64,000 nt of DNA from JACVRX01 sp046726315 (GCA_046726315.1 JBKPAG010000019.1:1-64000); one strand, 5' to 3'; positions 1-8,639 are shown, counted from the stretch's first letter. The notes: a model not told the origin generated them from the sequence alone. Translations and numbers: made by a program.

Positions 1-139
1 GACCAACCGGCAGATCGGCCAGCGGCTATACCTGGCCGAGAAGACCGTCAAGAACTACGTCTCCAGCCTGCTCGCCAAACTCGGCCTGCAACGACGCACC
101 CAAGCCGCCGTCCTCGCCGCCCGCCTCCTCCGCGACTAA
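1..139 (+). CDS. LuxR/NarL-family response regulator, C-terminal end (partial)
   Basis: Only the last 45 codons are in the window, read in frame 2 and ending with TAA at 137-139. They form a LuxR-type DNA-binding helix-turn-helix: AEKTVKNYVSSLLAKLG is the recognition-helix region typical of DevR/DosR and NarL regulators, and the protein ends ARLLRD. The gene converges on a GAF-domain histidine kinase 40 bp away, so the two are probably a two-component pair (inference). The receiver domain lies outside the window and its phosphorylation site cannot be checked. Confidence 0.85.
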   Translation, partial: TNRQIGQRLYLAEKTVKNYVSSLLAKLGLQRRTQAAVLAARLLRD

Positions 140-179
140 CCTCGACCTTCTCCGAGTCGGCGAGGGCGACCGAAAGGGC

Positions 180-1898
180 TCACTGGTCGGCCGGCACCCA
201 CCACCGAAGCCGGGTTCCGGTTGGCTGCTCCGGCGTGGCTTCGAACTCACCGCCGAGGGATTCGGCCCGGTCACGCAGGTTGCGCAGGCCGCTCTCGGTG
301 ACCCCTGGCGGGATCCCACAGCCGTTGTCGGTGACCTCGAGCGTGACGGCCTGCCCCACCTCCAGGCGAACGTTGATCTGTGAGGCACCCGAGTGTCGGC
401 CGGCATTGGCCAACGCCTCGCGAAGCGTTGCCACGAGGTGCGGGCGGACGGTCTCGGGGACGGCGCGTTCAACCGGCCCGTCGACCGTCCATTGCGGCCT
501 GAGCCCATAGGAGCTCTCGGCCTCTTCCAACACTAATCGGAGCTCGGCCGTGAGCGTCTTCTCTCCAGTCCGCTGATGCAGCTCGAAGATCGTCGAGCGG
601 ATCTCCCGGATCGTCGCGTCGAGGTCGTCGATGGCAGCCTGCACGCGACTACTCGCTTTCGCGTCGTCGATGAGCCGCAATGTCCCCTGTAGGCGCAGCC
701 CGGAGGCGTACAGCCGCTGTATGACCGAGTCGTGCAGATCGCGGGCGATTCGGTCGCGGTCCTCGAAGACGGCCAGCTGGGCATGTACGGCTTGCGCCCG
801 AGCCCGCTCGAGGGCCAGGGCCGCCTGGCCGGCGAACGTCCCGACTAGCTGGATGTCCTCCTCCAGGTAACGCACGTCGACATCGTCTGATACACCTACG
901 ATGAGCACGCCCAGGGTGCCCTCGGACGAGCCCAGCGGGGCGGCCACGGCCGGACCCAGGCCCAGCAGCGCACGCTCGGTATCGGTGAGGGAGGTCGGAC
1001 CGGCGCCAGCGTCGGCGACCAGCGGCTTGCCGGACCGGGCGACCTGGCCGAGCAGGGTGCCGTCCATCGGCAATCGGGTGCCGTGCTGTAGCCCGTCGTC
1101 GGGACTGCTCACGGCGAGGTCAAGTTCGTCACCGTCGACGACGAAAATGGCGGACAGGTCGGCGCCCGCCAGCTCCCGCGCCCTCCGCGCCACCAAGTCG
1201 AGGGACTCGTCGCGCTGGGGGTTGGCGAGGATCGCCTCGACGACCTTGGCACCACCTTCCAGCCACAGCTGTCGCTGCTGGCCACGCTGGAAGAGGCGAG
1301 CATTCTCGATCGCCACTCCGGCCGCCGAGGCGAGCGCCACGACGACCTGCTGGTCCTCGTCGGTGAACTCCGCGCCGCCGGCCTTTTCGGTGAGGTACAG
1401 GTTGCCGAAGACCTCGTCTCTGATCCGGAGGGGTACGCCCAAGAACGTATGCATCGGGGGGTGATGTTCGGGAAACCCATACGCCCGCGGATCACCAGCG
1501 ATATCACGCAGGCGCACCGGATATGGCTGCTGAATCAGCAGTCCGAGGATGCCATGGCCGTGCGGAATCGGTCCGATGGCCGCCCGCTCCTGGTCGGATA
1601 TTCCGTGGGTAACGAAGTCGGAAAGAGCGGTGCCATCCCGACGCAGGACGCCCAGTGCACCGTACCTGGCATTGACCAGCTCGCACGCGGCAACGACGAT
1701 CCGGCTCAGCGTTCCTCGCAGGTCCAGGCCGCTGCCGACAGCGACGACGGCGTCAAGGAGGGCGCGGATTCGGTCTCGACTCGCCTGGATTTGCTCGGTG
1801 CGGGTCATCAGCTCGCCGAGCAGGTCGTCGAGTCCGACCCGCGACAACGGCGGCAGGATAGACGACGCCTCCGGCTCGGCTGGCACCTGCTCCTCCAA
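180..1898 (-). CDS. GAF-domain sensor histidine kinase, DevS/DosT-like
   Basis: This 572-residue cytoplasmic kinase has two GAF modules (about residues 50-205 and 225-375), then a dimerisation/phosphoacceptor segment with the HisKA_3 motif RDLHDSVIQRLYASGLRL (phospho-His about 389), then a HATPase_c domain with N-box LREALANAGRHSG and G-box DNGCGI. The layout matches mycobacterial DevS/DosT, which sense O2, NO or CO through haem in the first GAF. The haem ligand cannot be assigned by eye, so the signal is unknown. It has no membrane segments. The partner is probably the converging LuxR regulator at the left edge. Confidence 0.9.
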   Translation of the reverse strand: MEEQVPAEPEASSILPPLSRVGLDDLLGELMTRTEQIQASRDRIRALLDAVVAVGSGLDLRGTLSRIVVAACELVNARYGALGVLRRDGTALSDFVTHGISDQERAAIGPIPHGHGILGLLIQQPYPVRLRDIAGDPRAYGFPEHHPPMHTFLGVPLRIRDEVFGNLYLTEKAGGAEFTDEDQQVVVALASAAGVAIENARLFQRGQQRQLWLEGGAKVVEAILANPQRDESLDLVARRARELAGADLSAIFVVDGDELDLAVSSPDDGLQHGTRLPMDGTLLGQVARSGKPLVADAGAGPTSLTDTERALLGLGPAVAAPLGSSEGTLGVLIVGVSDDVDVRYLEEDIQLVGTFAGQAALALERARAQAVHAQLAVFEDRDRIARDLHDSVIQRLYASGLRLQGTLRLIDDAKASSRVQAAIDDLDATIREIRSTIFELHQRTGEKTLTAELRLVLEEAESSYGLRPQWTVDGPVERAVPETVRPHLVATLREALANAGRHSGASQINVRLEVGQAVTLEVTDNGCGIPPGVTESGLRNLRDRAESLGGEFEATPEQPTGTRLRWWVPADQ

Positions 1899-2007
1899 TG
1901 GACCGCTTCCCCTGTCACCAACCTGCCAGACAGTCGGCTGTCGATGAAAGGACCTTGGTCCCGCACGACGCGGCCGGTTCGACCTGTCCGCACCATGCCG
2001 ACTGACG

Positions 2008-2580
2008 ATGAGGCTGAGACGTCAGCAGGGACCGGGAGCCACCACCGAACGGCCCGGGAGGCTGGTCGATCAATTCGTCGAGGGCCCGGACACGTCGCGC
2101 ATGGTGCCGTACGTCTGGGCAATAACACGTATCTCACTGGGCTGGATCTTCCTGTGGGCGTTCGTCGACAAGGCGTTCGGCCTCGGCCGTGCAACCCCAG
2201 CCGAGAACGCCTGGGTCGACGGCGGAAGCCCCACCAACGGCTTCCTCTCCAACGCGCCCACCGGCCCGTTCGAGAACATCTACAAGGATCTCGCCGGAGC
2301 GACCTGGGCGGACTGGCTGTTCATGATCGGCCTGCTCCTGATCGTGTCGCGCTGATCCTCGGCGTCGGCATGTGGATCGCCGCCGTCACCGGCGCGCTGC
2401 TGCTCGTTCTCATGTGGACTGCTGTACTGCCTCCGGAGAACAACCCGTTCATGGATGACCACCTGATCGACGCGATGGTCCTCATCGGGCTGGCGGCGGT
2501 GCGAGCGGGGTGACGTGTGGGGTCTGGGCAAGCAGTGGGCCGGCACCGGATTGGTGCGGCGTGACCCGATTCTGCGGTAG
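2008..2580 (+). pseudogene. DoxX-like membrane protein broken by two compensating frameshifts
   Basis: Three consecutive reading-frame pieces make one DoxX/DoxD-type protein. Piece 1 (from 2008) contains ISLGWIFLWAFVDKAFGLG and stops at 2353-2355 after GLLLIVSR. Piece 2, starting near 2342 in another frame, reads ILGVGMWIAAVTGALLLVL and DDHLIDAMVLIGLA, and stops at about 2513. Piece 3 returns to the first frame and reads VWGLGKQWAGTGLVRR up to TAG 2578-2580. One missing G near 2342 (atcgtgtcg for atcggtgtcg) and one extra T near 2511 explain it, and the net shift is zero. DoxX-like proteins are quinone-linked membrane proteins of sulfur or redox metabolism. Either a recently dead gene or two sequencing errors. 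Confidence 0.8.
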
Positions 2581-2591
2581 CCCCGACGGGG

Positions 2592-2628
2592 GAGGGCCGC
2601 CATCCGAGCTACTCGGGCGGCGGCCCTC
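2592..2628 (+). terminator. Hairpin terminator after the DoxX-like gene
   Basis: A perfect 10-bp inverted repeat, gagggccgcc (2592-2601) and ggcggccctc (2619-2628), with a 17-nt loop, begins 12 bp after the DoxX stop codon. It has no T-run, as is usual for actinobacterial terminators. Confidence 0.6.
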
Positions 2629-2829
2629 GCCGCGTGGGCAGCCGGAACAAGAAGTTGACACCGCAATCGTCCCAGAGTCACCGAGCTCGTCGTGGTTGTC
2701 AGGCCAAACGAGGAGCATGCTGTGAGCATCTCCCGCGAGCAGCCGATGCGACGCCGATCCTGGCCCGGCTAGGTTGAGGGAGACTACGTCGGTCTACGTT
2801 GTTCTACGCATACCAGTACACTGCTACGC

Positions 2830-3015
2830 ATGGGCGCGAAGACGATCTACGTACGTCAGGACGACGCCGCGCTATGGGAACGTGCCGAGCGGTACGCATC
2901 GGCGCGTCGACTCAGCATGTCCGCGCTCATCATGACGACCTTGGAGCGCTACCTAAATGCAGAGGATGCGGGCATCCCGGCTCAAGGCCACGAAGATGAC
3001 GACGAACCGGCATAA
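2830..3015 (+). CDS. Small ribbon-helix-helix-like protein
   Basis: A 61-residue protein. It opens with a short strand (KTIYVRQDD), followed by two helices (ALWERAERYASARR and MSALIMTTLERYL), the strand-helix-helix pattern of CopG/Arc-type dimeric DNA-binding proteins. The tail is acidic (EDDDEP). Such proteins are often antitoxins or autorepressors, but no toxin-like gene is adjacent: the next gene is a VOC remnant on the other strand. The ATG at 2830 is the only good start. Assigned on pattern only. Confidence 0.55.
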   Translation: MGAKTIYVRQDDAALWERAERYASARRLSMSALIMTTLERYLNAEDAGIPAQGHEDDDEPA

Positions 3016-3294
3016 TGCGAGTACGTTGCGAGCAGCGCCGCTGTCGCCTCTCCCCCCGTGAGGTGACGGCGGCGCCCCCGCTCGTGCAGGCCGAAGTGTG
3101 AGCCTTGAACACATACGGGGACGCCTCGGGGTCGTCGCCGTGCATCCCACCGTGAACGTTCGGTGTCCCGATCACGAATCCGCCGCTGGGCCAGGCTCGA
3201 AGCTGCAGCCGAGCAGCCCGTCGTAGAACGCACGACCCTTCGCGGCGTCGGCAACCCCGATCTCAAAGAAGGCCAGCTCACCGGCCATGGACAT
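3015..3294 (-). pseudogene. VOC (glyoxalase/bleomycin-resistance fold) family remnant
   Basis: The start at 3294 reads MSMAGELAFFEIGVADAAKG then RAFYDGLLGCSFEPGP, a typical VOC first module, and then hits a stop. Shifting frame gives GFVIGTPNVHGGMHGDDPEA and SPYVF, the expected next segment. The sequence then jumps, in a third frame, to GSHFGLHERG, which resembles the C-terminal end of these proteins. About 50 residues between YVF and the end are missing. The gene therefore carries a frameshift plus an internal deletion of about 150 bp and is dead. Confidence 0.75.
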
Positions 3295-3361
3295 CTCCCA
3301 TCAGCGTGGATAGTTGGATGCACGCAAGGCGCCGGTTACCGCGGGGTGACTGCTACATCGG

Positions 3362-4366
3362 TCAGGACGCCATGTGCAGGACTGCGGCTCCAGTGACACG
3401 GTCGGCCGCCATGTCGGCCAGCGCCTGGTCTGCGGCATCGAACGGGTATGAGGTCGTGGTCACGTTGAGCCGGTGCTGGGCCGCGAAGTCGAGGAACTCA
3501 TGCCCGTCGGCCCGCGTATTCGCGGTAACGCTGCGCACCTGCCGCTCGCGGAACAGGTGCTGCTGGTAGTTCAGCTGTGGGATGTCGCTGAGATGAATAC
3601 CGGCAATGGCCAGGGTCCCGCCGCCGTCCAGCGCCTCAAGCGCAACGGGGACAAGGTCACCGACCGGTGCGAACAGGATGGCGGCGTCCACTGGCTCCGG
3701 AGGCCGGTCGTATGCGTCGCCCGCCGATGCGGCACCCAGGGAAAGGGCGAGCTCGCGCGCCTGCGCCGCGCGGGTCAGGACGTGGACGGTCGCGCCCGCA
3801 GCGAGCGCGACCTGGGTCGCAAGGTGGGCCGAGGCGCCGAATCCGTACACGGCCAACCGGCCACGCGGTGGCAGGGCGGCCCGCCGAAGCGCCCGATAGC
3901 CGATGATGCCGGCGCACAGCAACGGGGCCAGCTCCGCGGCCGGATAACCCGACGGCAGCGAGTAGGCATAGGCAGCAGGTACGACCGCGTATTCCGCGTA
4001 TCCGCCATTGGCGTCCCAGCCGGTGTAACGCGAGGAGGGGCACAGGTTCTCAGCACCTCGTCGGCAGTACCGGCATCGACCGCAAGTCCAGCGCAGCCAG
4101 GCAATGCCGACGCGCTGTCCGGCTTCGAAGCCATCGACGTCGTCTGCTGCTGCTACTACCCGCCCGACGGCTTCGTGCCCCGGCACCGTGTCCGTCGCCT
4201 TGGGCGCGAGATCTCCTTCCGCGAGATGTAGATCGGTGCGGCACACAGCACAAACCTGAATACGCACCAGGATCTCGCCACGCTCTGGTCGAGGCACCGG
4301 CAACGTCGTCCGGCTTAGCGGATGGCCGTCAGCGGGGCCCGGCTCGTGGACAACCCATGCGGCCAT
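3362..4366 (-). CDS. Zinc-dependent alcohol dehydrogenase, AdhA-like
   Basis: A medium-chain dehydrogenase/reductase of about 334 residues. Visible features are the catalytic-zinc region (CAVCRTDLHLAEG and GHEAVG), the four-Cys structural zinc site CGRCRYCRRGAENLC and a Rossmann segment YGFGASAHLATQVALAAGA. It should oxidise or reduce alcohols and aldehydes with NAD(P). The frame stays open far upstream by chance (to 5245, antisense to ppk2). The family N-terminus fits ATG 4366 (MAAWVVHEPG), with ATG 4396 or 4408 as alternatives. It is divergent from ppk2. Confidence 0.88.
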   Translation of the reverse strand: MAAWVVHEPGPADGHPLSRTTLPVPRPERGEILVRIQVCAVCRTDLHLAEGDLAPKATDTVPGHEAVGRVVAAADDVDGFEAGQRVGIAWLRWTCGRCRYCRRGAENLCPSSRYTGWDANGGYAEYAVVPAAYAYSLPSGYPAAELAPLLCAGIIGYRALRRAALPPRGRLAVYGFGASAHLATQVALAAGATVHVLTRAAQARELALSLGAASAGDAYDRPPEPVDAAILFAPVGDLVPVALEALDGGGTLAIAGIHLSDIPQLNYQQHLFRERQVRSVTANTRADGHEFLDFAAQHRLNVTTTSYPFDAADQALADMAADRVTGAAVLHMAS

Positions 4367-4459
4367 TTCCGCAGGCAGGTCTTCCCACACCGGCATGGGA
4401 TGCAGCATCGCATCTTCGCCGGTGGGCTGGACCCGCTGGATACGCTGAAGCGCGTGGCG

Positions 4460-5272
4460 ATGAACAGTTCGACCGAACGCCTTCCACGCAAGCCGTACGA
4501 GAAGGAGCTGTACCGGCTCCAGGCGGAGCTGGTGACGCTTCAGGAGTGGGTCCACACCGAGGGTGAGCGACTGGTTGTCGTCTTCGAAGGGCGCGACGCA
4601 GCCGGCAAAGGCGGCACGATCAAGCGGGTTGCCCAGTACCTGAACCCTCGGATCGCACGGATCGCCGCATTGCCCGCACCCACCGAGCGCCAGCGCGGCC
4701 AGTGGTATTTCCAGCGCTACGTCGAGCAGTTGCCAGGCGCCGGTGAGATCGTGCTCTTCGACAGGAGCTGGTATAACCGCGCCGGTGTCGAGCGAGTCAT
4801 GGGCTTCTGTACCGACGCCGAGTACCGCCGATTCCTGCACCAGTGCCCGATCTTCGAGCGTCTGATCGTCGAGGACGGCGTCGTGTTGCGCAAGTACTGG
4901 TTCAGCGTCAGTGACGCCGAACAAGAGCGACGGTTCAAGGGCCGGCTCGATGATCCAATGCGCCAGTGGAAGCTCTCGCCGATGGACCTCGAGTCCATCA
5001 CCAAGTGGGAGGACTATTCCAAGGCGAAGGACGACATGCTCGTCCACACCGACGTCCCGGAGGCTCCCTGGTACATCGTCGAGAGCGAGGACAAGCGCCG
5101 CGCCCGAATCAACATGATCGCCCATCTGCTGTCGACGATTGACTACAAAGAGGTCAAGCGCCCGCAGCTCAAGCTCCCCAAGCGCCCGAAGCCCGCCGGT
5201 TACCAACGTCCGCCGCGAGCGCAGTTCACCTATGTGCCTGACCACGCCGCGAATCTGATGGCAGCCAGCTGA
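4460..5272 (+). CDS. ppk2: Polyphosphate kinase 2
   Basis: A 270-residue class I PPK2 that transfers phosphate between polyphosphate and nucleoside diphosphates, favouring NTP formation. It has the Walker A-like loop FEGRDAAGKGGTI, the Walker B region LFDRSWYNRAGVERV, and a lid with many basic residues. The family start is ATG 4460 (MNSSTERLPRKPY); the frame is open further upstream but that stretch overlaps the divergent dehydrogenase. Together with ppk1 at 33-35 kb and the pst genes it belongs to the phosphate and polyphosphate theme of the window. Confidence 0.93.
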   Translation: MNSSTERLPRKPYEKELYRLQAELVTLQEWVHTEGERLVVVFEGRDAAGKGGTIKRVAQYLNPRIARIAALPAPTERQRGQWYFQRYVEQLPGAGEIVLFDRSWYNRAGVERVMGFCTDAEYRRFLHQCPIFERLIVEDGVVLRKYWFSVSDAEQERRFKGRLDDPMRQWKLSPMDLESITKWEDYSKAKDDMLVHTDVPEAPWYIVESEDKRRARINMIAHLLSTIDYKEVKRPQLKLPKRPKPAGYQRPPRAQFTYVPDHAANLMAAS

Positions 5273-5285
5273 CCTTTCAGCTGGC
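5264..5285. terminator. Bidirectional hairpin between ppk2 and the stress-protein gene
   Basis: A perfect 9-bp inverted repeat, gccagctga (5264-5272) and tcagctggc (5277-5285), with a 4-nt loop. The left arm contains the ppk2 stop codon. It lies between two converging genes and could stop transcription both ways. The lack of a T-run keeps confidence moderate. Confidence 0.5.
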
Positions 5286-5329
5286 CGTCGGTCAGAGGTT
5301 GATCGGGCGCGCGCGCCAGCGGCTGACCC

Positions 5330-5794
5330 CTACGCGGGCTCCGGCGCAACCACGAGCACGGGGCAGGCTGCGTGGGCTACGCAAGCGCGCGCGGTGGGGC
5401 CGATCATGTCGGCGCGGTTGGTACGACCGATCAGGTCGCCATATTCGGTGCGACCAATCACGAGAAGCTCAGCGCCACGTGCAGCCTGCTGCAACATGAG
5501 CGGTGCAGGTCCGTGCAGTCGCTGGTAATTCACAGCGACGCCCGGCATCACGGTAGCCGCCTGACCACGGACGAAGTCGTCCTCATTCGGCGGGGCTTCG
5601 GGGTCGGACGGCGGCGCGTACGGCGCCCGTGGCGGCGACGGCTCATCCACCGAGACAACCTGAAGTACGGCGTCTCGCAGCTCTGCCTCCCTTGCAGCCG
5701 CAACAAGCGCCGCAAGCGATGCCTTGGAACCGCTGACCCCGACGACGACCCGGCGTGTGCCGCTGCGCTCAACCAAAGTGGAGGAGGTGGTCAT
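5330..5794 (-). CDS. Universal stress protein (UspA family)
   Basis: A 154-residue single-domain USP: strand 1 VVVGVSGSKASLAALVAAA, then a Pro/Glu-rich insertion, then ELLVIGRTEYGD and a C-terminal strand CPVLVVAP. In many USPs a G-x2-G-x9-G-S/T stretch binds ATP. Here that region reads GRTEYGDLIGRTNRADM and is not a clean match, so ATP binding is uncertain. ATG 5794 has a gaggaggt-like sequence inside the gene rather than before it. Its neighbours, PPK2 and a deazaflavin reductase, suit a stationary-phase stress role (inference). Confidence 0.85.
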   Translation of the reverse strand: MTTSSTLVERSGTRRVVVGVSGSKASLAALVAAAREAELRDAVLQVVSVDEPSPPRAPYAPPSDPEAPPNEDDFVRGQAATVMPGVAVNYQRLHGPAPLMLQQAARGAELLVIGRTEYGDLIGRTNRADMIGPTARACVAHAACPVLVVAPEPA

Positions 5795-6030
5795 GTGCCT
5801 TCGCCTCCCGAAAGAGATCTTCAGACCGGGACTTCAGCCTCTGCCGCGTCCATCGTCCCCCCGGGCAACGCCAGACTCGTGGGTCCGATGGCCACGGTTC
5901 ATCTGACCATAGGCCTGTCCGGCCGAAGTTGTCAGGTCCTTGACGCCCACGAATACGCAACGCCGGCTTGACGACGCACGGGTGGCGCGAGACTCTTCCT
6001 GGCCGTGATCGAGCACAACGGAAGCGTCCG

Positions 6031-6477
6031 ATGAGCACTCTGAAGCGCAGGTTCACGCGGGCCGGGAACCGAATCGGCGTATGGCTGTACCGAGTTCTCG
6101 ACGGGCGATTCTCCAGCGGCGGCAAGGACGTTCACGTCTTGGTGATCACGACGCCGGGCCGACGAACGGGCATCCCGCGGTCGACCTGTGTGCGATTCTT
6201 GGACACCGCCGAGGGGTTCGTCGTGTGGGGGACTGCATCCGGCTCCCCTCGCGACCCGGATTGGTTCCGCAACTTGCGGGCGGCGGATCTGGCTGAGGTG
6301 CAGGTGCGCGCCGCGCGGCTTCAGGTCCGCCCCCGCGAGCTGGTAGGTGGCGAGCGCGATGCGATGTGGAACGACGTGGTGCTGGCTCAAGCATCCGGGG
6401 TAGCCAAGTACGCGCGTCGGGCAGGCCGAACGATCCCGGTGGCTGTTCTCGAGCCAGTCGAGGGTGGGGTCACCTGA
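6031..6477 (+). CDS. Deazaflavin-dependent nitroreductase family protein (Ddn-like)
   Basis: A 148-residue split-barrel protein of the actinobacterial Ddn/FDOR-B family: basic N-terminus (MSTLKRRFTRAGNRIGVWL), a strand pair VHVLVITTPGRRTGIPRST, the WFRNLRAADLAEV segment typical of F420-binding members, then a C-terminal helix. Family members use F420H2 to reduce quinones or nitro compounds. The frame is open back to 5968, but ATG 6031 fits the family length. The 236 bp between the stress gene (5794) and this start contain no recognisable gene. Confidence 0.85.
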   Translation: MSTLKRRFTRAGNRIGVWLYRVLDGRFSSGGKDVHVLVITTPGRRTGIPRSTCVRFLDTAEGFVVWGTASGSPRDPDWFRNLRAADLAEVQVRAARLQVRPRELVGGERDAMWNDVVLAQASGVAKYARRAGRTIPVAVLEPVEGGVT

Positions 6478-6645
6478 CCCCCTCGCCGTCCGGCTGCGCG
6501 ACTGCAGCCGGCAGCGGTCGGCGGATGACGAGGAATGCCCACGAGTCCCAGGGGTTACTCGGATGGCTGCTGACGGACCACAAAGAACACTGACGGGGGG
6601 CGGTGGCCGAAGGTCCTGGGGGGCGGTGGACCTCCGGCCACACGA

Positions 6646-6987
6646 TCATCCGGCCCGCTCGTCGAGCAGTGACAGCAGCTCTTCGGCTCCCCGCTCGACG
6701 CTGGCGTAGTCGTTCTGTGCCGCGCGCTGTTTGGCCGCAATCAGCCCACTGCGGTGCACCCGGCGGAAGTCACCGTACGGAAAGCCGTATCGGTCCTTGG
6801 TCTCCTGGGCGGCGGTCTCGTCGATTCCGAGATGCCATTCGCCGTATTCCGCCCACGAATGGGTCTCGAGGAACGCGTTCTCCTGATCAGCCGTCGGGTT
6901 CGCCTCGCTCCAAGAGCTGTCCAGAACGTATTGCGAACTCTCGATCATGTTCCTGGCCTTGCGCCGGCCGGCCTCGTTGAGTTGCAT
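6646..6987 (-). CDS. Conserved hypothetical protein of about 113 residues
   Basis: A soluble, mixed-charge protein with aromatic-rich segments (HSWAEYGEWHLGID and RYGFPYGDFRRVHRSGLIAA) and a helical C-terminus (RAAQNDYASVERGAEELLSL). It has no signal peptide. I do not recognise a named family, though short proteins with this GEWHLGID/YGFPYGDF pattern occur widely in bacteria. It lies 12 bp downstream of the NlpC/P60 gene on the same strand and may be co-transcribed. Confidence 0.7.
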   Translation of the reverse strand: MQLNEAGRRKARNMIESSQYVLDSSWSEANPTADQENAFLETHSWAEYGEWHLGIDETAAQETKDRYGFPYGDFRRVHRSGLIAAKQRAAQNDYASVERGAEELLSLLDERAG

Positions 6988-6999
6988 GCCGTTGGCCCC

Positions 7000-8100
7000 C
7001 TAACCCGGCCGCATCGCGCCGGCGAACGGCTTGGCCGAACCGCCGGCCTGGTACATCGGTGCCGTGGTCACGTCGGTCGTCGGGTTCGAGGCGTGCACGA
7101 CCATGCCGTCTCCGATGTACATGGCGACGTGACTGACCGGGCTGTCGTAGAACAAGATGTCGCCGGGCTGCAGTTGGCTGACCGAAACCCGGGTGCCCTG
7201 CGTGGCCTGCACCTGAGACGAGTGCGAGAGGCTGACCCCGGCCTGCGCCCACGCCCAGCTGGTGAACCCGGAACAGTCGAACACATCGGGACCCGTCCCG
7301 CCGTATACGTACTGATAGCCGATCTTGGACAGCGCGGCCTTGACGGCGATTGCGGCCCGGTCACTTGTAGGTACGTTGGGGGCAGGTGTGGAGCTGGCAT
7401 CCGACGATCCCCGGGAGATCCGTTCCGAGGCCGCGTCGCGCTCGGCCAACGCCGCGAGCCTGGCTTTCTCACGCTCCCGGGCAAGCCTTGCCTTCTCCTC
7501 TGCGGTCAACGTGGCGAGCAGCTCTTCCTGCTCGGCGAGCAGGCTGTCAACCTCTTTCTTCTCTGCCGTGAGAACGGCCTTGATCGCTGCTTGCCGCGAG
7601 CGCTCCTCCTCGACGATGAGTCGCTTCTCTTCCAGCTGCCGTCGCTCGGCCGCCACGGCGTCGAGCTGCTGCGTTTGCTGGGTCGCGAAGGCGTCGATCA
7701 CCGCGCTGCGGGCGAGGAAATCATCGGGATCTTCCGCGAACATGGCCTGCACGGTCGGGTCGAGTCCACCTGCGCGATAGGTCGCCGCGGCGAAGCCGCC
7801 CATTTCTGCAGTCAGCGTTTTGACCCTGGCCGCTTGGCGCTTCGCGTCACGTTCTGCGGCGGTCAGGCTGCGCTCGATGTCCTCGAGGGTTTCTTCGGCG
7901 CCGCGGAAGCGTTCGTTCGCCTCGCTCGCCTGTTCGTGCAACTCGTCGACCCGCTGCTGGACCTCGGCCAGAGTGGGCCTGGGATCGGCGTAGACCGGAA
8001 CGGTCAGGACTGCCGCGCCAAGGATGGTCGCAACGCCGAGGCCGACGATCAGGAGGGTTTTCGGGCGTCCTTGGCCGACTCGGATGAGTTGCTCGGCCAA
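7000..8100 (-). CDS. Secreted NlpC/P60 peptidoglycan endopeptidase, RipA/RipC-like
   Basis: A 366-residue exported cell-wall hydrolase. It has an N-terminal membrane anchor or signal (TLLIVGLGVATILGAAVLTV), then a long coiled coil (residues about 40-210, including the EKARLAREREKARLAALAER region), then an NlpC/P60 domain from about 250 with catalytic Cys in DVFDCSGFTSWAW, His in SHVAMYIGDG and a second His in VVHASNP. It cuts D-Glu-mDAP bonds, and the coiled coil probably serves autoinhibition or FtsX docking. The start is TTG 8098-8100, 8 nt after agagagga. It is controlled by the c-di-AMP riboswitch just upstream. Confidence 0.92.
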   Translation of the reverse strand: MAEQLIRVGQGRPKTLLIVGLGVATILGAAVLTVPVYADPRPTLAEVQQRVDELHEQASEANERFRGAEETLEDIERSLTAAERDAKRQAARVKTLTAEMGGFAAATYRAGGLDPTVQAMFAEDPDDFLARSAVIDAFATQQTQQLDAVAAERRQLEEKRLIVEEERSRQAAIKAVLTAEKKEVDSLLAEQEELLATLTAEEKARLAREREKARLAALAERDAASERISRGSSDASSTPAPNVPTSDRAAIAVKAALSKIGYQYVYGGTGPDVFDCSGFTSWAWAQAGVSLSHSSQVQATQGTRVSVSQLQPGDILFYDSPVSHVAMYIGDGMVVHASNPTTDVTTAPMYQAGGSAKPFAGAMRPG

Positions 8101-8121
8101 GGCGCGAGTCCTCTCTTCCGC

Positions 8122-8290
8122 TTCCGCCTACCGGGTTAGCTGACGGGTTCGGGGGGAAGAGCCCCTACGGCTGCTTCTTGCAGCCGATTCACCCCGGGGA
8201 AATGGTTCCCCGGCTCCGGCCTGCCGGCCGGACTCGGCGGGGTGCCTGCGTGCCGGCCGGTTGGCCGACGGAGGGGAACACAGGCACCTC
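8122..8290 (-). ncRNA. c-di-AMP (ydaO/yuaA-type) riboswitch
   Basis: Read on the minus strand, the leader of the NlpC/P60 gene carries the conserved blocks of this riboswitch in order: ggggaacc, ggggtgaatcg, a small hairpin (ggctgcaagaagcagcc), gtagggg, and the 3' signature cgaacccgtcagctaacc (reverse of about 8131-8150). In actinobacteria this element precedes cell-wall hydrolase genes and turns them off at high c-di-AMP. The 3' edge is firm (about 8122). The 5' edge near 8290 is an estimate. Confidence 0.85.
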
Positions 8291-8639
8291 GGGGCGTACG
8301 GTAGCGAGCCGAGTAGGTGTCGGCAACCGAACACTCGGTCAAATCGGCCTGGAAATATCCATCGAAAACAGCACTAAAGCGGCGATTCTCGGGTGCAGCT
8401 GCACGTGAAAACGGCCGGTGCATCGACCCGTTAGGGTACAGATACGTTAGCGCGAGTGCCTCCGTGACCGCATTTGAGGCACGGTTCGACGGCGCTGGTG
8501 TACTGACTCCCGAACAAGCGCTGACCTGCTCGCCGCCTCGAGGTCAGCTGCCACACCTCGCCCTCTTGACTTCTGCTTGGAGATCGGAACGGAGTCGGTG
8601 CCCCCGAAGCCGGAACCATGGGGAACCGAGTGCTGCTTG
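8291..8639. other. Intergenic stretch with no recognisable gene
   Basis: This 349-bp gap lies between the riboswitch and the permease remnant. It includes an A+T-richer patch (about 8335-8390, aaatatccatcgaaaacag) that may hold the promoter of the riboswitch transcript. The ORFs here look like shadows with no recognisable protein. Confidence 0.5.

Noticed and set aside
2724..2774. A short frame VSISREQPMRRRSWPG
   Set aside because: It has only 16 codons, no ribosome site and no family resemblance.
3362..5245. A 627-residue open frame containing the alcohol dehydrogenase
   Set aside because: The first 290 residues are antisense to ppk2 and have no family resemblance; the dehydrogenase starts near 4366.
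6754..8139. A 461-residue plus-strand open frame
   Set aside because: It is the antisense shadow of the NlpC/P60 gene and extends into its riboswitch.
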